Of a stretch of DNA of 64,000 bases, positions 16,872 through 25,598 are shown piece after piece. The position numbers were made by a program, and so were the translations under genes. Source of the stretch: Alectryocaccobium sp963595425 (GTDB lineage Bacteria; Bacillota; Clostridia; Lachnospirales; Lachnospiraceae); NCBI GenBank assembly GCA_963595425.1, contig CAVBHN010000002.1, positions 1 through 64,000 of the forward strand. Direction: 5' to 3'. Every line of letters starts with the position of its first letter. The stretch's first letter is position 1. The notes beneath the pieces are model-generated. The model did not search any database, was not told where the DNA came from, and worked only from the letters and a program-made list of their open reading frames with translations.

Positions 16872-18362
16872 TTAAATACCTGTAGCGTATCTCATAATGG
16901 TTTCCTGAGAGAATTCCTCTCTGTTCAGGACACCTGTAACATCGCCTTCATGCATGACAACTATTCTATCTGACATTCCCATAACCTCGGGCATTTCCGA
17001 TGAAATCATGATAACTGCCTTACCTTGTCCTACCATCTGTGACAGCAGAGCATGGATTTCGGCCTTAGCACCTACATCGATACCTCTTGTCGGCTCGTCA
17101 ACTATCATGATATCAGGATTGTTAAGAAGACATCTTGCAATAAGTACCTTCTGCTGGTTACCACCTGAAAGATTCATGATAAGCTCATCATTGCTTGGCG
17201 TTTTTACATTAAGCTTTTCAACATATTCATTGACATCTGCATTTATCATTGAATAGTTTAAAGGAGTTCCGTATTTTTTGAGACATGATACGATAACGTT
17301 TTCTTTTATAGGACGGACTCCGATAATACCGTTAGAACGTCTGTCCTCGGATAACATACAAATTCCGTTTGCAATAGCTTCTGACGGATTGTTGATATTA
17401 ATTTGTTTGCCATCCTTTTCAATCTTTCCGCTTGTGACTTTTCTAAGACCGAAAATAGCTTCCATTGTTTCGGTTCTTCCGGCACCTACAAGTCCGGCAA
17501 ATCCGAGGATTTCTCCTCTGTGAAGCTCAAAAGAAACGTTCTTAACAAGCTTTCCGGCATTGAGATCAGTTACCTTAAGGATAACGTCACCTATAGGACA
17601 TTCAACCTTTGGGAACATGTTGCCGACCTGACGGCCAACCATTTTGGATACAAGATCGTCCATATTTGTATCGGAAACGTTCATTGAATCAACGAATTTT
17701 CCGTCACGGAAAACAGTTACCTCATCACAAATTGTAAATATTTCATCCATTTTATGGGAAATATATATTATTGCAACATTTTTGGATTTAAGATCCTTAA
17801 TAATATCAAAAAGATGCTCTGTTTCTCCTGCTGTAAGAGAAGATGTAGGCTCATCCATGATAACAATTTTTGAATCATAGGAAACTGCCTTTGCGATTTC
17901 TACCATCTGCATCTGAGAAACAGTAAGGTCGCGCATCATAGTATCCGGGTTAATATCGACTTTAAGTTTTTTGAAAAGTTCAAGTGTGTCAGTACGCATT
18001 TTGGCATGGTCTACTACGATTTTGTTCTTCATAGGCTGCCTGCCAAGCCATACGTTTTCGGAAACGCTCCTGTCAAGGACAGGGCTTAATTCCTGATGAA
18101 TCATTGAGATTCCGTTATTTAGTGCTTCAAGAGTAGTGTTGAAGTTTATTTCTTTACCATCATAGATTATTTTTCCGGCATTGCGGTGATATATACCGAT
18201 AAGGCATTTCATAAGGGTGGATTTACCGGCTCCGTTCTCACCCATGAGGGCGTGTACGGTTCCCGGTCGAACCTTAAGTTGTACTCCGTTAAGAGCTTTA
18301 ACACCGGGGAATTCTTTGACGATATCGGTCATTTCCAAGATATAATTGCTCAAATTATTCAC
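16872..18362 (-). CDS. Sugar ABC transporter ATP-binding protein (RbsA/MglA family)
   Basis: A 496-aa tandem ABC ATPase. The first domain has Walker A GENGAGKST near 42 and Walker B IVIMDEPTSSL near 168. The second has a degenerate P-loop GLVGAGRTE near 293, signature LSGGNQQK and IMIVDEPTRGID, as usual for RbsA-type proteins. A GTG at 18362 is very close to the AGGAG site; a TTG at 18353, eight bases after AGGAG, gives LSNYILEM and may be the real start. It powers uptake with the flanking permease and binding protein. Confidence 0.93.
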   Translation of the reverse strand: MNNLSNYILEMTDIVKEFPGVKALNGVQLKVRPGTVHALMGENGAGKSTLMKCLIGIYHRNAGKIIYDGKEINFNTTLEALNNGISMIHQELSPVLDRSVSENVWLGRQPMKNKIVVDHAKMRTDTLELFKKLKVDINPDTMMRDLTVSQMQMVEIAKAVSYDSKIVIMDEPTSSLTAGETEHLFDIIKDLKSKNVAIIYISHKMDEIFTICDEVTVFRDGKFVDSMNVSDTNMDDLVSKMVGRQVGNMFPKVECPIGDVILKVTDLNAGKLVKNVSFELHRGEILGFAGLVGAGRTETMEAIFGLRKVTSGKIEKDGKQININNPSEAIANGICMLSEDRRSNGIIGVRPIKENVIVSCLKKYGTPLNYSMINADVNEYVEKLNVKTPSNDELIMNLSGGNQQKVLIARCLLNNPDIMIVDEPTRGIDVGAKAEIHALLSQMVGQGKAVIMISSEMPEVMGMSDRIVVMHEGDVTGVLNREEFSQETIMRYATGI

Positions 18363-18399
18363 TCCTATCTGTCAATGTTCGGTCTCTTTCGAAAATTAA

Positions 18400-18426
18400 T
18401 CACCGTCCCGTTTTAGAGGACGGTGA
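18400..18426 (-). terminator. Intercistronic hairpin between binding-protein and ATPase genes
   Basis: TCACCGTCC pairs with GGACGGTGA (nine pairs), followed on the minus strand by TTAATTTT. Such hairpins commonly stabilise the binding-protein message and reduce read-through so that the binding protein is made in excess. Confidence 0.6.
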
Positions 18427-18467
18427 CTAATCTGTCAGTTTATTTAATTAATGATTTGCGAACTTGA

Positions 18468-19535
18468 TTATTCGTACATAGCCTGAGCTTCTTTTACATT
18501 GTCAGCGGTAATAGGCTGAGCCTCTGTTGAATATACAAATGTATCATCGCATCCCTCAGGAGTTGTTCCTGCAAGGAGATCCTGTACACAGTCAACTACG
18601 ATCTGACCCTGAACTGTTGGGTTCTGGTTAACTGTCATCTTAAGAGTTCCGTCAACGATAGCCTTTAAGCCTGTTTCTGTTGCGTCGATACCAACGATCG
18701 GGAAGTCAATATCAATGCCTGAAGCTGTACAGCCTTCGATAACACCAAGTGCCATTTCGTCGTTGTTTGAGCATACAAAGTCAAATTCTGCACCTGTTCC
18801 TGCAAACTGAGTGAACTTATCCATAGCTTTTGTTCTATCCCATTCAGCTGTATCTTCGAATACCCAGTTTACCTTGTAGCCGGCTGCCTCAAGAGCATCT
18901 TTAGCACCCTGTGTACGGTCTGTAACTGACTGCTGACCAAGAACACCCATGAACATCATTCCGTTAAGCTCTGTTTTTCCGGAATCTTTGAAATATTCTG
19001 CAAGCCATTCACCCTGAGCTTTTCCTGCATCATACTCTGCCATTCCTACGTAAATTGTCTGCTTTCCATCAAGACAAGCTGTATCTGTAACCATACGGTT
19101 GAAGAATATGACCTTCATATCACCTGCAGCGTCAATAGCTTCCTGATAGGAATCGTTGCTTGCAAGTCCGACTACAACAGCATCAAAGCCGTTGTTTTTA
19201 AATGTTTCGATCTGAGATAACTGAGTCTGAATATCTTCTTTGGCTTCAACAACCTGAGTTTCGATTCCGGCTGTTTTGGCTGCATCTGTAGCTCCGAGCT
19301 CAAATGTTGTCCAATACTGGTCACGAGTTGGAAGACATAATCCAAGTTTGATGTCTCCACTTGCTGTACTGGTTGATTCTGCTGAAGAAGCTGAGCTTGC
19401 TGAAGAAGCTGAAGAAGCTGAGCTTGCTGAAGAAGCTGAACTTGCTGAAGAAGCAGATGAATTGCCTCCGCCACCACATCCTACAAGACCTGCAACCAAA
19501 CCGAGTGATAATACTGCTGCTGCGATTTTTTTCAT
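18468..19535 (-). CDS. Sugar ABC transporter substrate-binding lipoprotein (RbsB/MglB-like)
   Basis: A 355-aa lipoprotein with a signal peptide and lipobox LVGC (Cys20), then a linker of repeated SSA units (about residues 24-53), then a periplasmic-binding fold of family 1 (KLGLCLPTRDQYWTTFE onward, NNGFDAVVVG, CSNNDEMALG, VGIDATETG). It delivers the sugar to the RbsC/RbsA pair. The start has GGAGG at -13. The linker is coded by a near-perfect tandem repeat at 19380-19458, unusual against its neighbours. The ligand is unknown, but proximity suggests the same compound family as the upstream cluster. Confidence 0.92.
   Translation of the reverse strand: MKKIAAAVLSLGLVAGLVGCGGGGNSSASSASSASSASSASSASSASSASSAESTSTASGDIKLGLCLPTRDQYWTTFELGATDAAKTAGIETQVVEAKEDIQTQLSQIETFKNNGFDAVVVGLASNDSYQEAIDAAGDMKVIFFNRMVTDTACLDGKQTIYVGMAEYDAGKAQGEWLAEYFKDSGKTELNGMMFMGVLGQQSVTDRTQGAKDALEAAGYKVNWVFEDTAEWDRTKAMDKFTQFAGTGAEFDFVCSNNDEMALGVIEGCTASGIDIDFPIVGIDATETGLKAIVDGTLKMTVNQNPTVQGQIVVDCVQDLLAGTTPEGCDDTFVYSTEAQPITADNVKEAQAMYE
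19380..19458 (-). repeat. Short tandem repeat coding the Ser-Ser-Ala linker
   Basis: Repeats of GCTGAAGAA and GAGCTTGCT-like units (plus strand) encode about nine to ten SSA/ASS triplets just after the lipobox region. Copy number could change by slippage without breaking the frame. Confidence 0.75.
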
Positions 19536-19605
19536 TCCATTTCCTCCTTTAATGACAAGATTGTGCGATATTCACAAAAGAATACGCTGTCGCTTAGTGT
19601 TTATT

Positions 19606-19634
19606 ATTATAAGTGCTGAAGGAGGATGTTTCAA
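19606..19634 (-). promoter_or_regulatory. Promoter of the ABC importer operon
   Basis: On the minus strand TTGAAA (19629-19634) and TATAAT (19606-19611) are separated by 17 bp. This is a near-consensus housekeeping promoter about 70 bp before the binding-protein start. Confidence 0.7.
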
Positions 19635-19761
19635 CCTAATTTCTAAAATTAAAATAAAATCGTATAAATGTTATAGAAGCAGGTGATGTGACTTGTATAA
19701 AATTGCTAAGAAAATTCGAATGTTGACAGTATTGAAAAACAATAAATAACAAATGCGTAAG

Positions 19762-20457
19762 TTAAAAAACAATTTTAGAAAAAATGTGCAATATTACTAA
19801 GTGACATGGATAGAAGATATAAAAAAAGTATTTTATAACAAAATTCCTGGGTCCCGGAAGGTTGTTATACAGCAAAATAGGAACTATAGCCAGGTAGGCG
19901 CCGGGCGTTTCATACGCGAAAGTAAGCAGTGTACATGAAAGAAAAGAAGAAACATATAGATTTGACCAATGAAATTTATAGAAAATTGCTATGAGTGCGA
20001 TTGCACAAAAATCATAATCAAGGTGTAAGAGCCAGGCTGCAAGCATAAAAATAACGGTTATTGCGGTCTGATGTAGGATTTGATAACTGATTGGTTCGAT
20101 ATTTAAAATACAAAGCAGCAAAACACCTGCAAAGATAGAAAATAATATATTCTGATCATTTGGATAAAACAATGTATTGTATTTTGCCAGGTCATAAAAT
20201 GGCTCTGATATAATTGCAAAGATAAGAATATGTCTAAGATAGATTCTCCTGTTTCTTGTGTGAAAAAATGCTTCACAGGCAAGAAAGGCAAAAATGGGCA
20301 TTGCTGTTCTTCCTACGGTCATTCTTAACACATAGGCTGCGGTGCTGCCCGGAAACAATATCAGGCATATATGATCTATACTCATAGCGACAAGGGCAAT
20401 GAGCTTAAGCTGAAAGCTGTTTAATATATGAGGAATTTTATTCATAGGTATTTTCAT
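19762..20457 (-). CDS. TraX family membrane protein
   Basis: A 231-aa integral membrane protein with about seven hydrophobic segments. The family signature is near the N-terminus: KLIALVAMSIDHIC, then GRTAMPIFAFLACEAFFHTRN and the FAIISEPFYDLA segment. TraX was first described as the F-pilin N-acetylase, and chromosomal homologues in Firmicutes belong to the acyltransferase-3-like group. Whether this protein modifies the adjacent Tad pilin is a reasonable question, but the two genes are divergent and no data here prove it. Two ATGs (20457 and 20445) are possible, with no strong ribosome site. Confidence 0.8.
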   Translation of the reverse strand: MKIPMNKIPHILNSFQLKLIALVAMSIDHICLILFPGSTAAYVLRMTVGRTAMPIFAFLACEAFFHTRNRRIYLRHILIFAIISEPFYDLAKYNTLFYPNDQNILFSIFAGVLLLCILNIEPISYQILHQTAITVIFMLAAWLLHLDYDFCAIALIAIFYKFHWSNLYVSSFLSCTLLTFAYETPGAYLAIVPILLYNNLPGPRNFVIKYFFYIFYPCHLVILHIFSKIVF

Positions 20458-20588
20458 AATCCGTAAAATATTTGTGATTTATAAATTTATTAATGATTTC
20501 AAGGTGTAGTTTGACCTTGATGATATCAGACTATAGAGCTATATTGCAACTCTTTGCATTTACATGTGCAGAATCCGAAAAAAATAGC

Positions 20589-20616
20589 TTTACAAAATGA
20601 AAAACTATGATATAAT
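20589..20616 (+). promoter_or_regulatory. Promoter of the Tad pilus operon
   Basis: TTTACA (20589-20594), 16-bp spacer, TATAAT (20611-20616), about 90 bp before the first Tad gene. Confidence 0.6.
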
Positions 20617-20705
20617 TCAAAATAAATCTAAAAGCAATTCAAAAACGTAACACATCTGATTTATCAGGCTTGTTTCAAAGCGGATATTCAAAATTAAAAG
20701 AAATA

Positions 20706-21215
20706 ATGGAAGTTAATATATGTATTTTTTTAATTGCGGCCGGAGCGGCAATTATGGATTTTTTGTATGGCAGGATATTTAATATCTGGCTTTACGGATG
20801 GATTATTGCAGGGCTTTTAAGAGAAGCCTTAATCAATGGAATATATGGGTTTGCAGAGGCTGCTGCAGGGATGGCCGTTCCTCTTATTATTCTTTTTGCT
20901 TTTTTTGTTTTAGGAATGATTGGAGCAGGTGATATAAAGCTTTTTATGGCGCTTGGTTCATGGATGAAGGCAGAGAAGATATTAAATACTATGTTATTGG
21001 CTTTTTTGACTGCAGGAATATATTCGATGATTATCTTGATAATAAGAAGAGAACTGTTAAATAGGTTTTTAAACTTTTGGCTGTATATAAAGAGTATGTT
21101 TGTATTTGGAATAAGTCAGGATTATCTGCTGAATACCGGCAGCTGCTTTAAAATACGGATGGGAATATTTGTATTTATTGCAGTGATTCTTAGTTTGATA
21201 GGAGTAGGTATATGA
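20706..21215 (+). CDS. Prepilin peptidase-like A24 membrane protease (first of two)
   Basis: About 169 aa with several membrane helices. The aspartyl protease signature GxGD is in MIGAGDIKLFMALG (about residue 73), and an upstream Asp in AAIMDFLYGRI fits the first catalytic Asp. A24A-type enzymes cleave the leader of Flp pilins. I prefer ATG 20706 over the TTG at 20670, although its ribosome site is weak. It opens the Tad operon and overlaps the next gene by 4 bp, so it probably processes the pilin at 25431 and the TadE-like proteins. Confidence 0.8.
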   Translation: MEVNICIFLIAAGAAIMDFLYGRIFNIWLYGWIIAGLLREALINGIYGFAEAAAGMAVPLIILFAFFVLGMIGAGDIKLFMALGSWMKAEKILNTMLLAFLTAGIYSMIILIIRRELLNRFLNFWLYIKSMFVFGISQDYLLNTGSCFKIRMGIFVFIAVILSLIGVGI

Positions 21216-22228
21216 ATAACATATTGGCAGTATGTGACAAAGAAGAGGAATATGCGCAAAGGCTCACGGAATATATATCAAAAAAAAGCACGCATTTATT
21301 CAGGACAATGGCTTTTTCGGACGAGAAATTTCTTTATGAATTTGCGAGGGATAAAAGAATAGAGCTGCTTCTTATTTCTGAGAATATGAATACAGGAAGG
21401 ATCTCTGAATTGAATATAGGCAGGAAAATTACAATAAAGGAAGAGGCTTCTGTTTCAAAATATATGGAGGTTTATAAATATCAATCAGCTGACAAGCTTG
21501 TAAGAGAGGCAATGAGCTTTTATGATGCCGAAAATAATTACTTAAACAATGCTTCTGACAAAAGAAGAGACAAATATGTAATCGGAATTTTCAGTCCGGT
21601 CGGAGGAACAAGAAAAACATCATTTGCGCTTACACTTGGACAGCTTTTATCCAAAAACAATGCAGTGCTTTATGTTAATTTGGAGGGCTTTACGGGGCTT
21701 TCGGAAATGCTTGATATAAGGTTTGAAAGCGGTCTCAGCGATCTTTTGTATTATTCAAAGCAAAAAAATATTAATATAGGAGCACGACTTTCGGAATTTA
21801 CTATATCAATGCAAAATCTGGACATATTGCCTCCGGCTGAATTTCCTGAGGACATAAAGGGGATAAAGCCCGTTTGTTGGTCAGACCTGTTTTCAAGAAT
21901 ATTAAATGAAACCAAATACGACTATCTGATAATAGATATCGGACCTGAGGTATCGGATATATGCTCTGTGATATCATTTTGTGACATTGTTTTTGTTCCG
22001 CTTAGAAGGGATAAGCTTGCGGAAGCAAAAAACAGAGATTTCATGGAATATATAAAAAATGCCGGTGTTTCGTTGGATAAGCTAAAGAAGCTTATACTTC
22101 CTTTTAATACGGCATCCGATCTTGGAAAAGGGTATTATGAAAATCTCATATGGAGTGAGCTGGGCGATTATACAAGAAATCTGATAAAAGAGGAAATGAA
22201 ATGTGTCTTACAAAGCAGAGATTTTTGA
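21212..22228 (+). CDS. tadZ: TadZ/CpaE-like pilus assembly ATPase (MinD/ParA fold)
   Basis: A 338-aa protein with an N-terminal receiver-like region lacking clear phospho-acceptor motifs, followed by a MinD-type domain. The P-loop at 129-137 reads SPVGGTRKT, a variant of the deviant Walker A KGGxGKT in which the glycine before the catalytic Lys is Arg. LIIDIGPEVSD near 240 fits Walker B. TadZ localises the pilus machine at the cell pole. It overlaps the genes on both sides (4 and 26 bp), showing tight translational coupling. Confidence 0.8.
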   Translation: MNNILAVCDKEEEYAQRLTEYISKKSTHLFRTMAFSDEKFLYEFARDKRIELLLISENMNTGRISELNIGRKITIKEEASVSKYMEVYKYQSADKLVREAMSFYDAENNYLNNASDKRRDKYVIGIFSPVGGTRKTSFALTLGQLLSKNNAVLYVNLEGFTGLSEMLDIRFESGLSDLLYYSKQKNINIGARLSEFTISMQNLDILPPAEFPEDIKGIKPVCWSDLFSRILNETKYDYLIIDIGPEVSDICSVISFCDIVFVPLRRDKLAEAKNRDFMEYIKNAGVSLDKLKKLILPFNTASDLGKGYYENLIWSELGDYTRNLIKEEMKCVLQSRDF

Positions 22229-23432
22229 GGAAATAAGAGCTCTTGTAATAGAGGAGCTTGATAGTACGTCAAATGATGATGAGACAAGGATTATTGAGAG
22301 TATAGACAGGTTGGTGCTTCAAAAGGGAAGAGAATACGGCTTAAGATTAAAAACAAGGGAAGAGCTTCGAAGAGATTTATTTTATTCGATAAAAAGACTG
22401 GATATTATTCAGGAGCTTATAGATGATCCGGAGATCAATGAAATAATGATAAATGGGTATGATGATATTTTTTATGAAAAGCAGGGGGAATTTTACAAAT
22501 TTAATAAGAAATTTGCCGCCAGAGAGAGACTTGATGATATCGTTCAGCAGATAGCAGGTGAATGCAACAGGGCAGTAAGTGAGCAATCACCGATAGTTGA
22601 TGCAAGGCTTGCAAACGGAGACAGAGTGAATATAGTCATTCCGCCGGTTGCCGTTGACGGGCCGGCTGTTACAATAAGACGGTTTCCGAATGATCCTATC
22701 ACGATGGATGATTTGATAAAAAGCGAAAGTATTACATCTGAAGCAGCGCATGATCTGAAGCTGCTTGCAGCTTCTGCTTATACCATCCTTGTAAGCGGAG
22801 GCACATCTACAGGGAAAACAACATTTCTAAATGCATTGTCGCAATATATACCAAAGGAAGAACGTATAGTAACAATAGAGGATAACGTAGAGCTAAGGCT
22901 TATGGAGCACGAAAATTTAGTAAGACTTGAGGCCAAAAACGCAAATGTCGAAGAGGCAAGAGAGATTACAATAAGAGATCTCATAAAAACAGCTCTTAGA
23001 ATGAGACCGTCACGTATTATCATAGGTGAGGTCAGAGGTGCTGAAACCGCAGATTTTTTGACATGTCTGAATACAGGACATGAGGGAAGCCTTGGAAGTG
23101 TACATGCCAACAGTCCAAAGGACGTAGTCCTGAGGCTTGAATCAATGGTGCGAATGGGAAATGAGCTTCCGATACCTGTTATAAGGAGTCAGATAGCATC
23201 GGGAATAGAGATAATTGTTCATTTATATAGAGATATAAAGGGTAAAAGGAGAGTTGAGAAAATTGCTGAATTGACCGGCTTTGACGGTAAGGAGGTAGCT
23301 ATGCACATGCTATATGAAAGAAATACAGAAGGGAAGCTTGTAAAAAAGGATGAACTTCAAAACAAGGAAAAAAGGGACAAATACAAAAGCTATATCAGTA
23401 AGGAAAAGACAGCCTGGGAGAATATATTATGA
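22203..23432 (+). CDS. tadA: TadA/CpaF-type secretion ATPase
   Basis: A 409-aa hexameric type II/IV secretion ATPase that powers Flp pilus extension. Walker A is SGGTSTGKTTFLNAL (about 198-212), then the Asp-box TIEDNVELR, Walker B IIIGEVRGAE and the His-box TGHEGSLGSVHAN. The start is a GTG at 22203 with GAGG upstream, giving a 26-bp overlap with tadZ. The C-terminal end overlaps the next reading frame. Confidence 0.93.
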   Translation: MSYKAEIFEEIRALVIEELDSTSNDDETRIIESIDRLVLQKGREYGLRLKTREELRRDLFYSIKRLDIIQELIDDPEINEIMINGYDDIFYEKQGEFYKFNKKFAARERLDDIVQQIAGECNRAVSEQSPIVDARLANGDRVNIVIPPVAVDGPAVTIRRFPNDPITMDDLIKSESITSEAAHDLKLLAASAYTILVSGGTSTGKTTFLNALSQYIPKEERIVTIEDNVELRLMEHENLVRLEAKNANVEEAREITIRDLIKTALRMRPSRIIIGEVRGAETADFLTCLNTGHEGSLGSVHANSPKDVVLRLESMVRMGNELPIPVIRSQIASGIEIIVHLYRDIKGKRRVEKIAELTGFDGKEVAMHMLYERNTEGKLVKKDELQNKEKRDKYKSYISKEKTAWENIL

Positions 23433-24159
23433 TAAATATAAGCTTTCGCTTACGGAAATATTACGATACGGCACGGTCGGTCTGACAATAGGAGTTCTTG
23501 TATGCTGGCTTTGCTATCATACGATATATTCATTGCCACTTGCGGCAGTAATAGCCTTGCTGTATATGAGAATAAAAAAGAATGAGCTTATTAAAAAGAG
23601 AAAAATACTCTTAAGAGATCACTTTGCAAGCCTTTTGGAGTCATTGCATACAGCACTTTCTGCAGGATATTCCGTTGAAAACGGGATAAAAGCTGCACTT
23701 TTTGATATGGAGCAGATGTATGGAGAGGATGATGTAATTACAAATGAGCTCAGGCTCATGAATATAGGACTTGGGTACAAGAAGACGATAGAGGAGCTTT
23801 TTGATGACCTGGCTATAAGGTCAGATACAGACGATATAAAGCTTTTTTCGCAGATGCTTGCGGTTTCAAAAAGAAAGGGAGGAACAATAGGCAAGCTGCT
23901 TGGTGATACAAAGAACATTATATGTGAAAAAATTGATATGCTGAGGGAACGCGACAAGATATTGGCATCAAAGATATATGAATTGAAAATAATGAGTGTT
24001 ATGCCGGCTGCGGTGATCATATATTTGAGACTTACATTTTCAGGCTTTATTGAACAGCTTTATCAAAATGTGGCAGGAGCATTTATTATGACATGCTGCT
24101 TATGCCTTTATGCGGGAGCATTTATGCTCGGAAGAAAGATAATCAAAATTGATATATGA
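23350..24159 (+). CDS. tadB: TadB-like pilus assembly membrane protein
   Basis: Up to 269 aa. Two hydrophobic N-terminal segments (about 38-75) are followed by a T2SSF (GspF-like) domain with LLESLHTALSAGYSVENG and YKKTIEELFDDLAIRS, then further helices at the C-terminus. The only ATG/GTG/TTG start in frame before the first helix is ATG 23350, which overlaps tadA by 83 bp. The first 28 residues are basic and may not be real; initiation at a non-standard codon near 23425 cannot be excluded. TadB and TadC form the inner-membrane platform. Confidence 0.8.
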   Translation: MNFKTRKKGTNTKAISVRKRQPGRIYYDKYKLSLTEILRYGTVGLTIGVLVCWLCYHTIYSLPLAAVIALLYMRIKKNELIKKRKILLRDHFASLLESLHTALSAGYSVENGIKAALFDMEQMYGEDDVITNELRLMNIGLGYKKTIEELFDDLAIRSDTDDIKLFSQMLAVSKRKGGTIGKLLGDTKNIICEKIDMLRERDKILASKIYELKIMSVMPAAVIIYLRLTFSGFIEQLYQNVAGAFIMTCCLCLYAGAFMLGRKIIKIDI

Positions 24160-24168
24160 GGAAGGTAT

Positions 24169-25419
24169 ATGAAGATATGCGGAGCAGTACTGATAATAAT
24201 AATAGCACTTGGTATTGCAGGTATTTGGAAGAAAAGGACAGCTGTTATCATGGGCATTTTAGCGGCAGCTTCTCTGGCGGCGGCATTTGCTTATGAAGCA
24301 AATCTAAATGATAACAAGGTGACATTCATAAAAAGGGGTGAGGCAGGAGAAGGAAATGTAAATAAAAGGATGATTGCAAAAACCGATGATGGGATGATTG
24401 AACTGGAGTTTGAGATCCCGGGAAAGGATTATACCGAAAAAGAAGCAATTGATATTTTGAATAATGAGATAAAGTACATTAAGAACAGTATATTGGGAAA
24501 AAATGAGAGTTTTACTCAAATAGAGTATGACCTAAGCCTTCCAAAATACGGTCAAAATGAAAATGTTTCTATAGAATGGTACAGCAGTGATCCTGATATT
24601 ATAAGCGGCAGCGGCGAAATAAAAGATGAAGCAGATGAAAACGGAAGAACGGCAGTACTTACAGCAATTTTTTCGCTTGGAGAATATGAAAGAAGGTATG
24701 AGCAGACAATAGTGGTTTATCAAAGAGCTCCTACCGGAAATCTAAAAAATGATATAGAAGAAGCTGTTAAGCGTGTAAATAAGGGAAACGACAGTGATAG
24801 ATATTTTTTGCCGGAAAGGGCAGGAGATGAAACGCTGTCGTGGTATGTGGATAGTGAAAATAATGCTCCATATATTTCGGTTTTTGTGCTTGTTTTTGGA
24901 CTTTTTACAATATGGGCTGATAAAAAAAGACGTGAAGACAAGGAAAGGTTAAGAATACAGGGCCTAAGAAGGGATTATTCGGAGCTAATAAGCAGACTCG
25001 TGCTTCTTCTCTATGCAGGTCAAACGATGAGGATGGCATTTTTTTCTATATCAGATACATACAGTAAGGCAATGAGGCAAAATGACATAAAAAGGAATGA
25101 AGCGTTTGAAGAGGTTAACATAGCCTGCAAACAAATGAAATCCGGAACAACCGAAATAAAGGCTTATGAAAATTTGGCCAAAAGATGTGCACTGCCATGT
25201 TACAGAACGCTGAGCATTTTGCTTATACAGAATCAAAAAAGAGGAAGCAAAGGAATGATCCGCAATTTGGAGCTTGAGGTTATGAATGAATTTGCGGAGA
25301 AAAAAAGAAAGGTGAAAAGTGCAGGAGAGCTTGCATCTATGAAGCTGATGATACCGCTTGGAATGATGCTGATGATCGTATTTGCTTTAATGATGATACC
25401 GGCATTTTTCGCACTTTAA
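24169..25419 (+). CDS. tadC: TadC-like pilus assembly protein with an inserted Ig-like domain
   Basis: A 416-aa protein. Two hydrophobic segments (1-43) are followed by an outward-facing region of about 190 residues with a bacterial Ig-like (aBig type) motif: VSIEWYSSDPDIISGSGEI (133-151), then AVLTAIFSLG and TIVVYQR. A third helix near 233-250 leads to the TadC/T2SSF cytoplasmic domain (LISRLVLLLYAGQTMRMAF, MKSGTTEIKAYENLAKRC) and C-terminal helices. Ordinary TadC has no such extracytoplasmic domain. The start follows GAGGAAGGT. The architecture suggests the platform also contacts wall or surface components, which is inference. Confidence 0.8.
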   Translation: MKICGAVLIIIIALGIAGIWKKRTAVIMGILAAASLAAAFAYEANLNDNKVTFIKRGEAGEGNVNKRMIAKTDDGMIELEFEIPGKDYTEKEAIDILNNEIKYIKNSILGKNESFTQIEYDLSLPKYGQNENVSIEWYSSDPDIISGSGEIKDEADENGRTAVLTAIFSLGEYERRYEQTIVVYQRAPTGNLKNDIEEAVKRVNKGNDSDRYFLPERAGDETLSWYVDSENNAPYISVFVLVFGLFTIWADKKRREDKERLRIQGLRRDYSELISRLVLLLYAGQTMRMAFFSISDTYSKAMRQNDIKRNEAFEEVNIACKQMKSGTTEIKAYENLAKRCALPCYRTLSILLIQNQKRGSKGMIRNLELEVMNEFAEKKRKVKSAGELASMKLMIPLGMMLMIVFALMMIPAFFAL

Positions 25420-25430
25420 AAGGAGGATAT

Positions 25431-25598
25431 ATGAGCAATTTGAAAAGATTTTTTATGGAAGAGGATGCTGTGAGTACGGTTGAAATAGTGTTGATCGTAA
25501 TTGTCCTTATTGCACTGGTTGTACTGTTCAAGAGTCAGATAATCGCTGTTGTTGAAAATATAATGAAAAAGGTCACAACTCAGAGCAATGCAGTATAG
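25431..25598 (+). CDS. Flp-type pilin (Flp1-like), major pilus subunit
   Basis: A 55-aa prepilin too short for many gene callers. A short basic and acidic leader (MSNLKRFFMEEDA) is followed by VSTVE and a hydrophobic helix (IVLIVIVLIALVVLF). Cleavage after Ala13 would place Glu at +5 of the mature protein, the hallmark of type IVb pilins; the usual Tyr after it is Ile. A perfect AAAAGGAGG lies seven bases before the start. It sits between tadC and the DUF5702 gene and is the best candidate for the pilus fibre. Confidence 0.88.
   Translation: MSNLKRFFMEEDAVSTVEIVLIVIVLIALVVLFKSQIIAVVENIMKKVTTQSNAV

Noticed and set aside
19380..19458. CRISPR-like repeat array
   Set aside because: Units are direct and contiguous without unique spacers and lie in frame in a lipoprotein linker.
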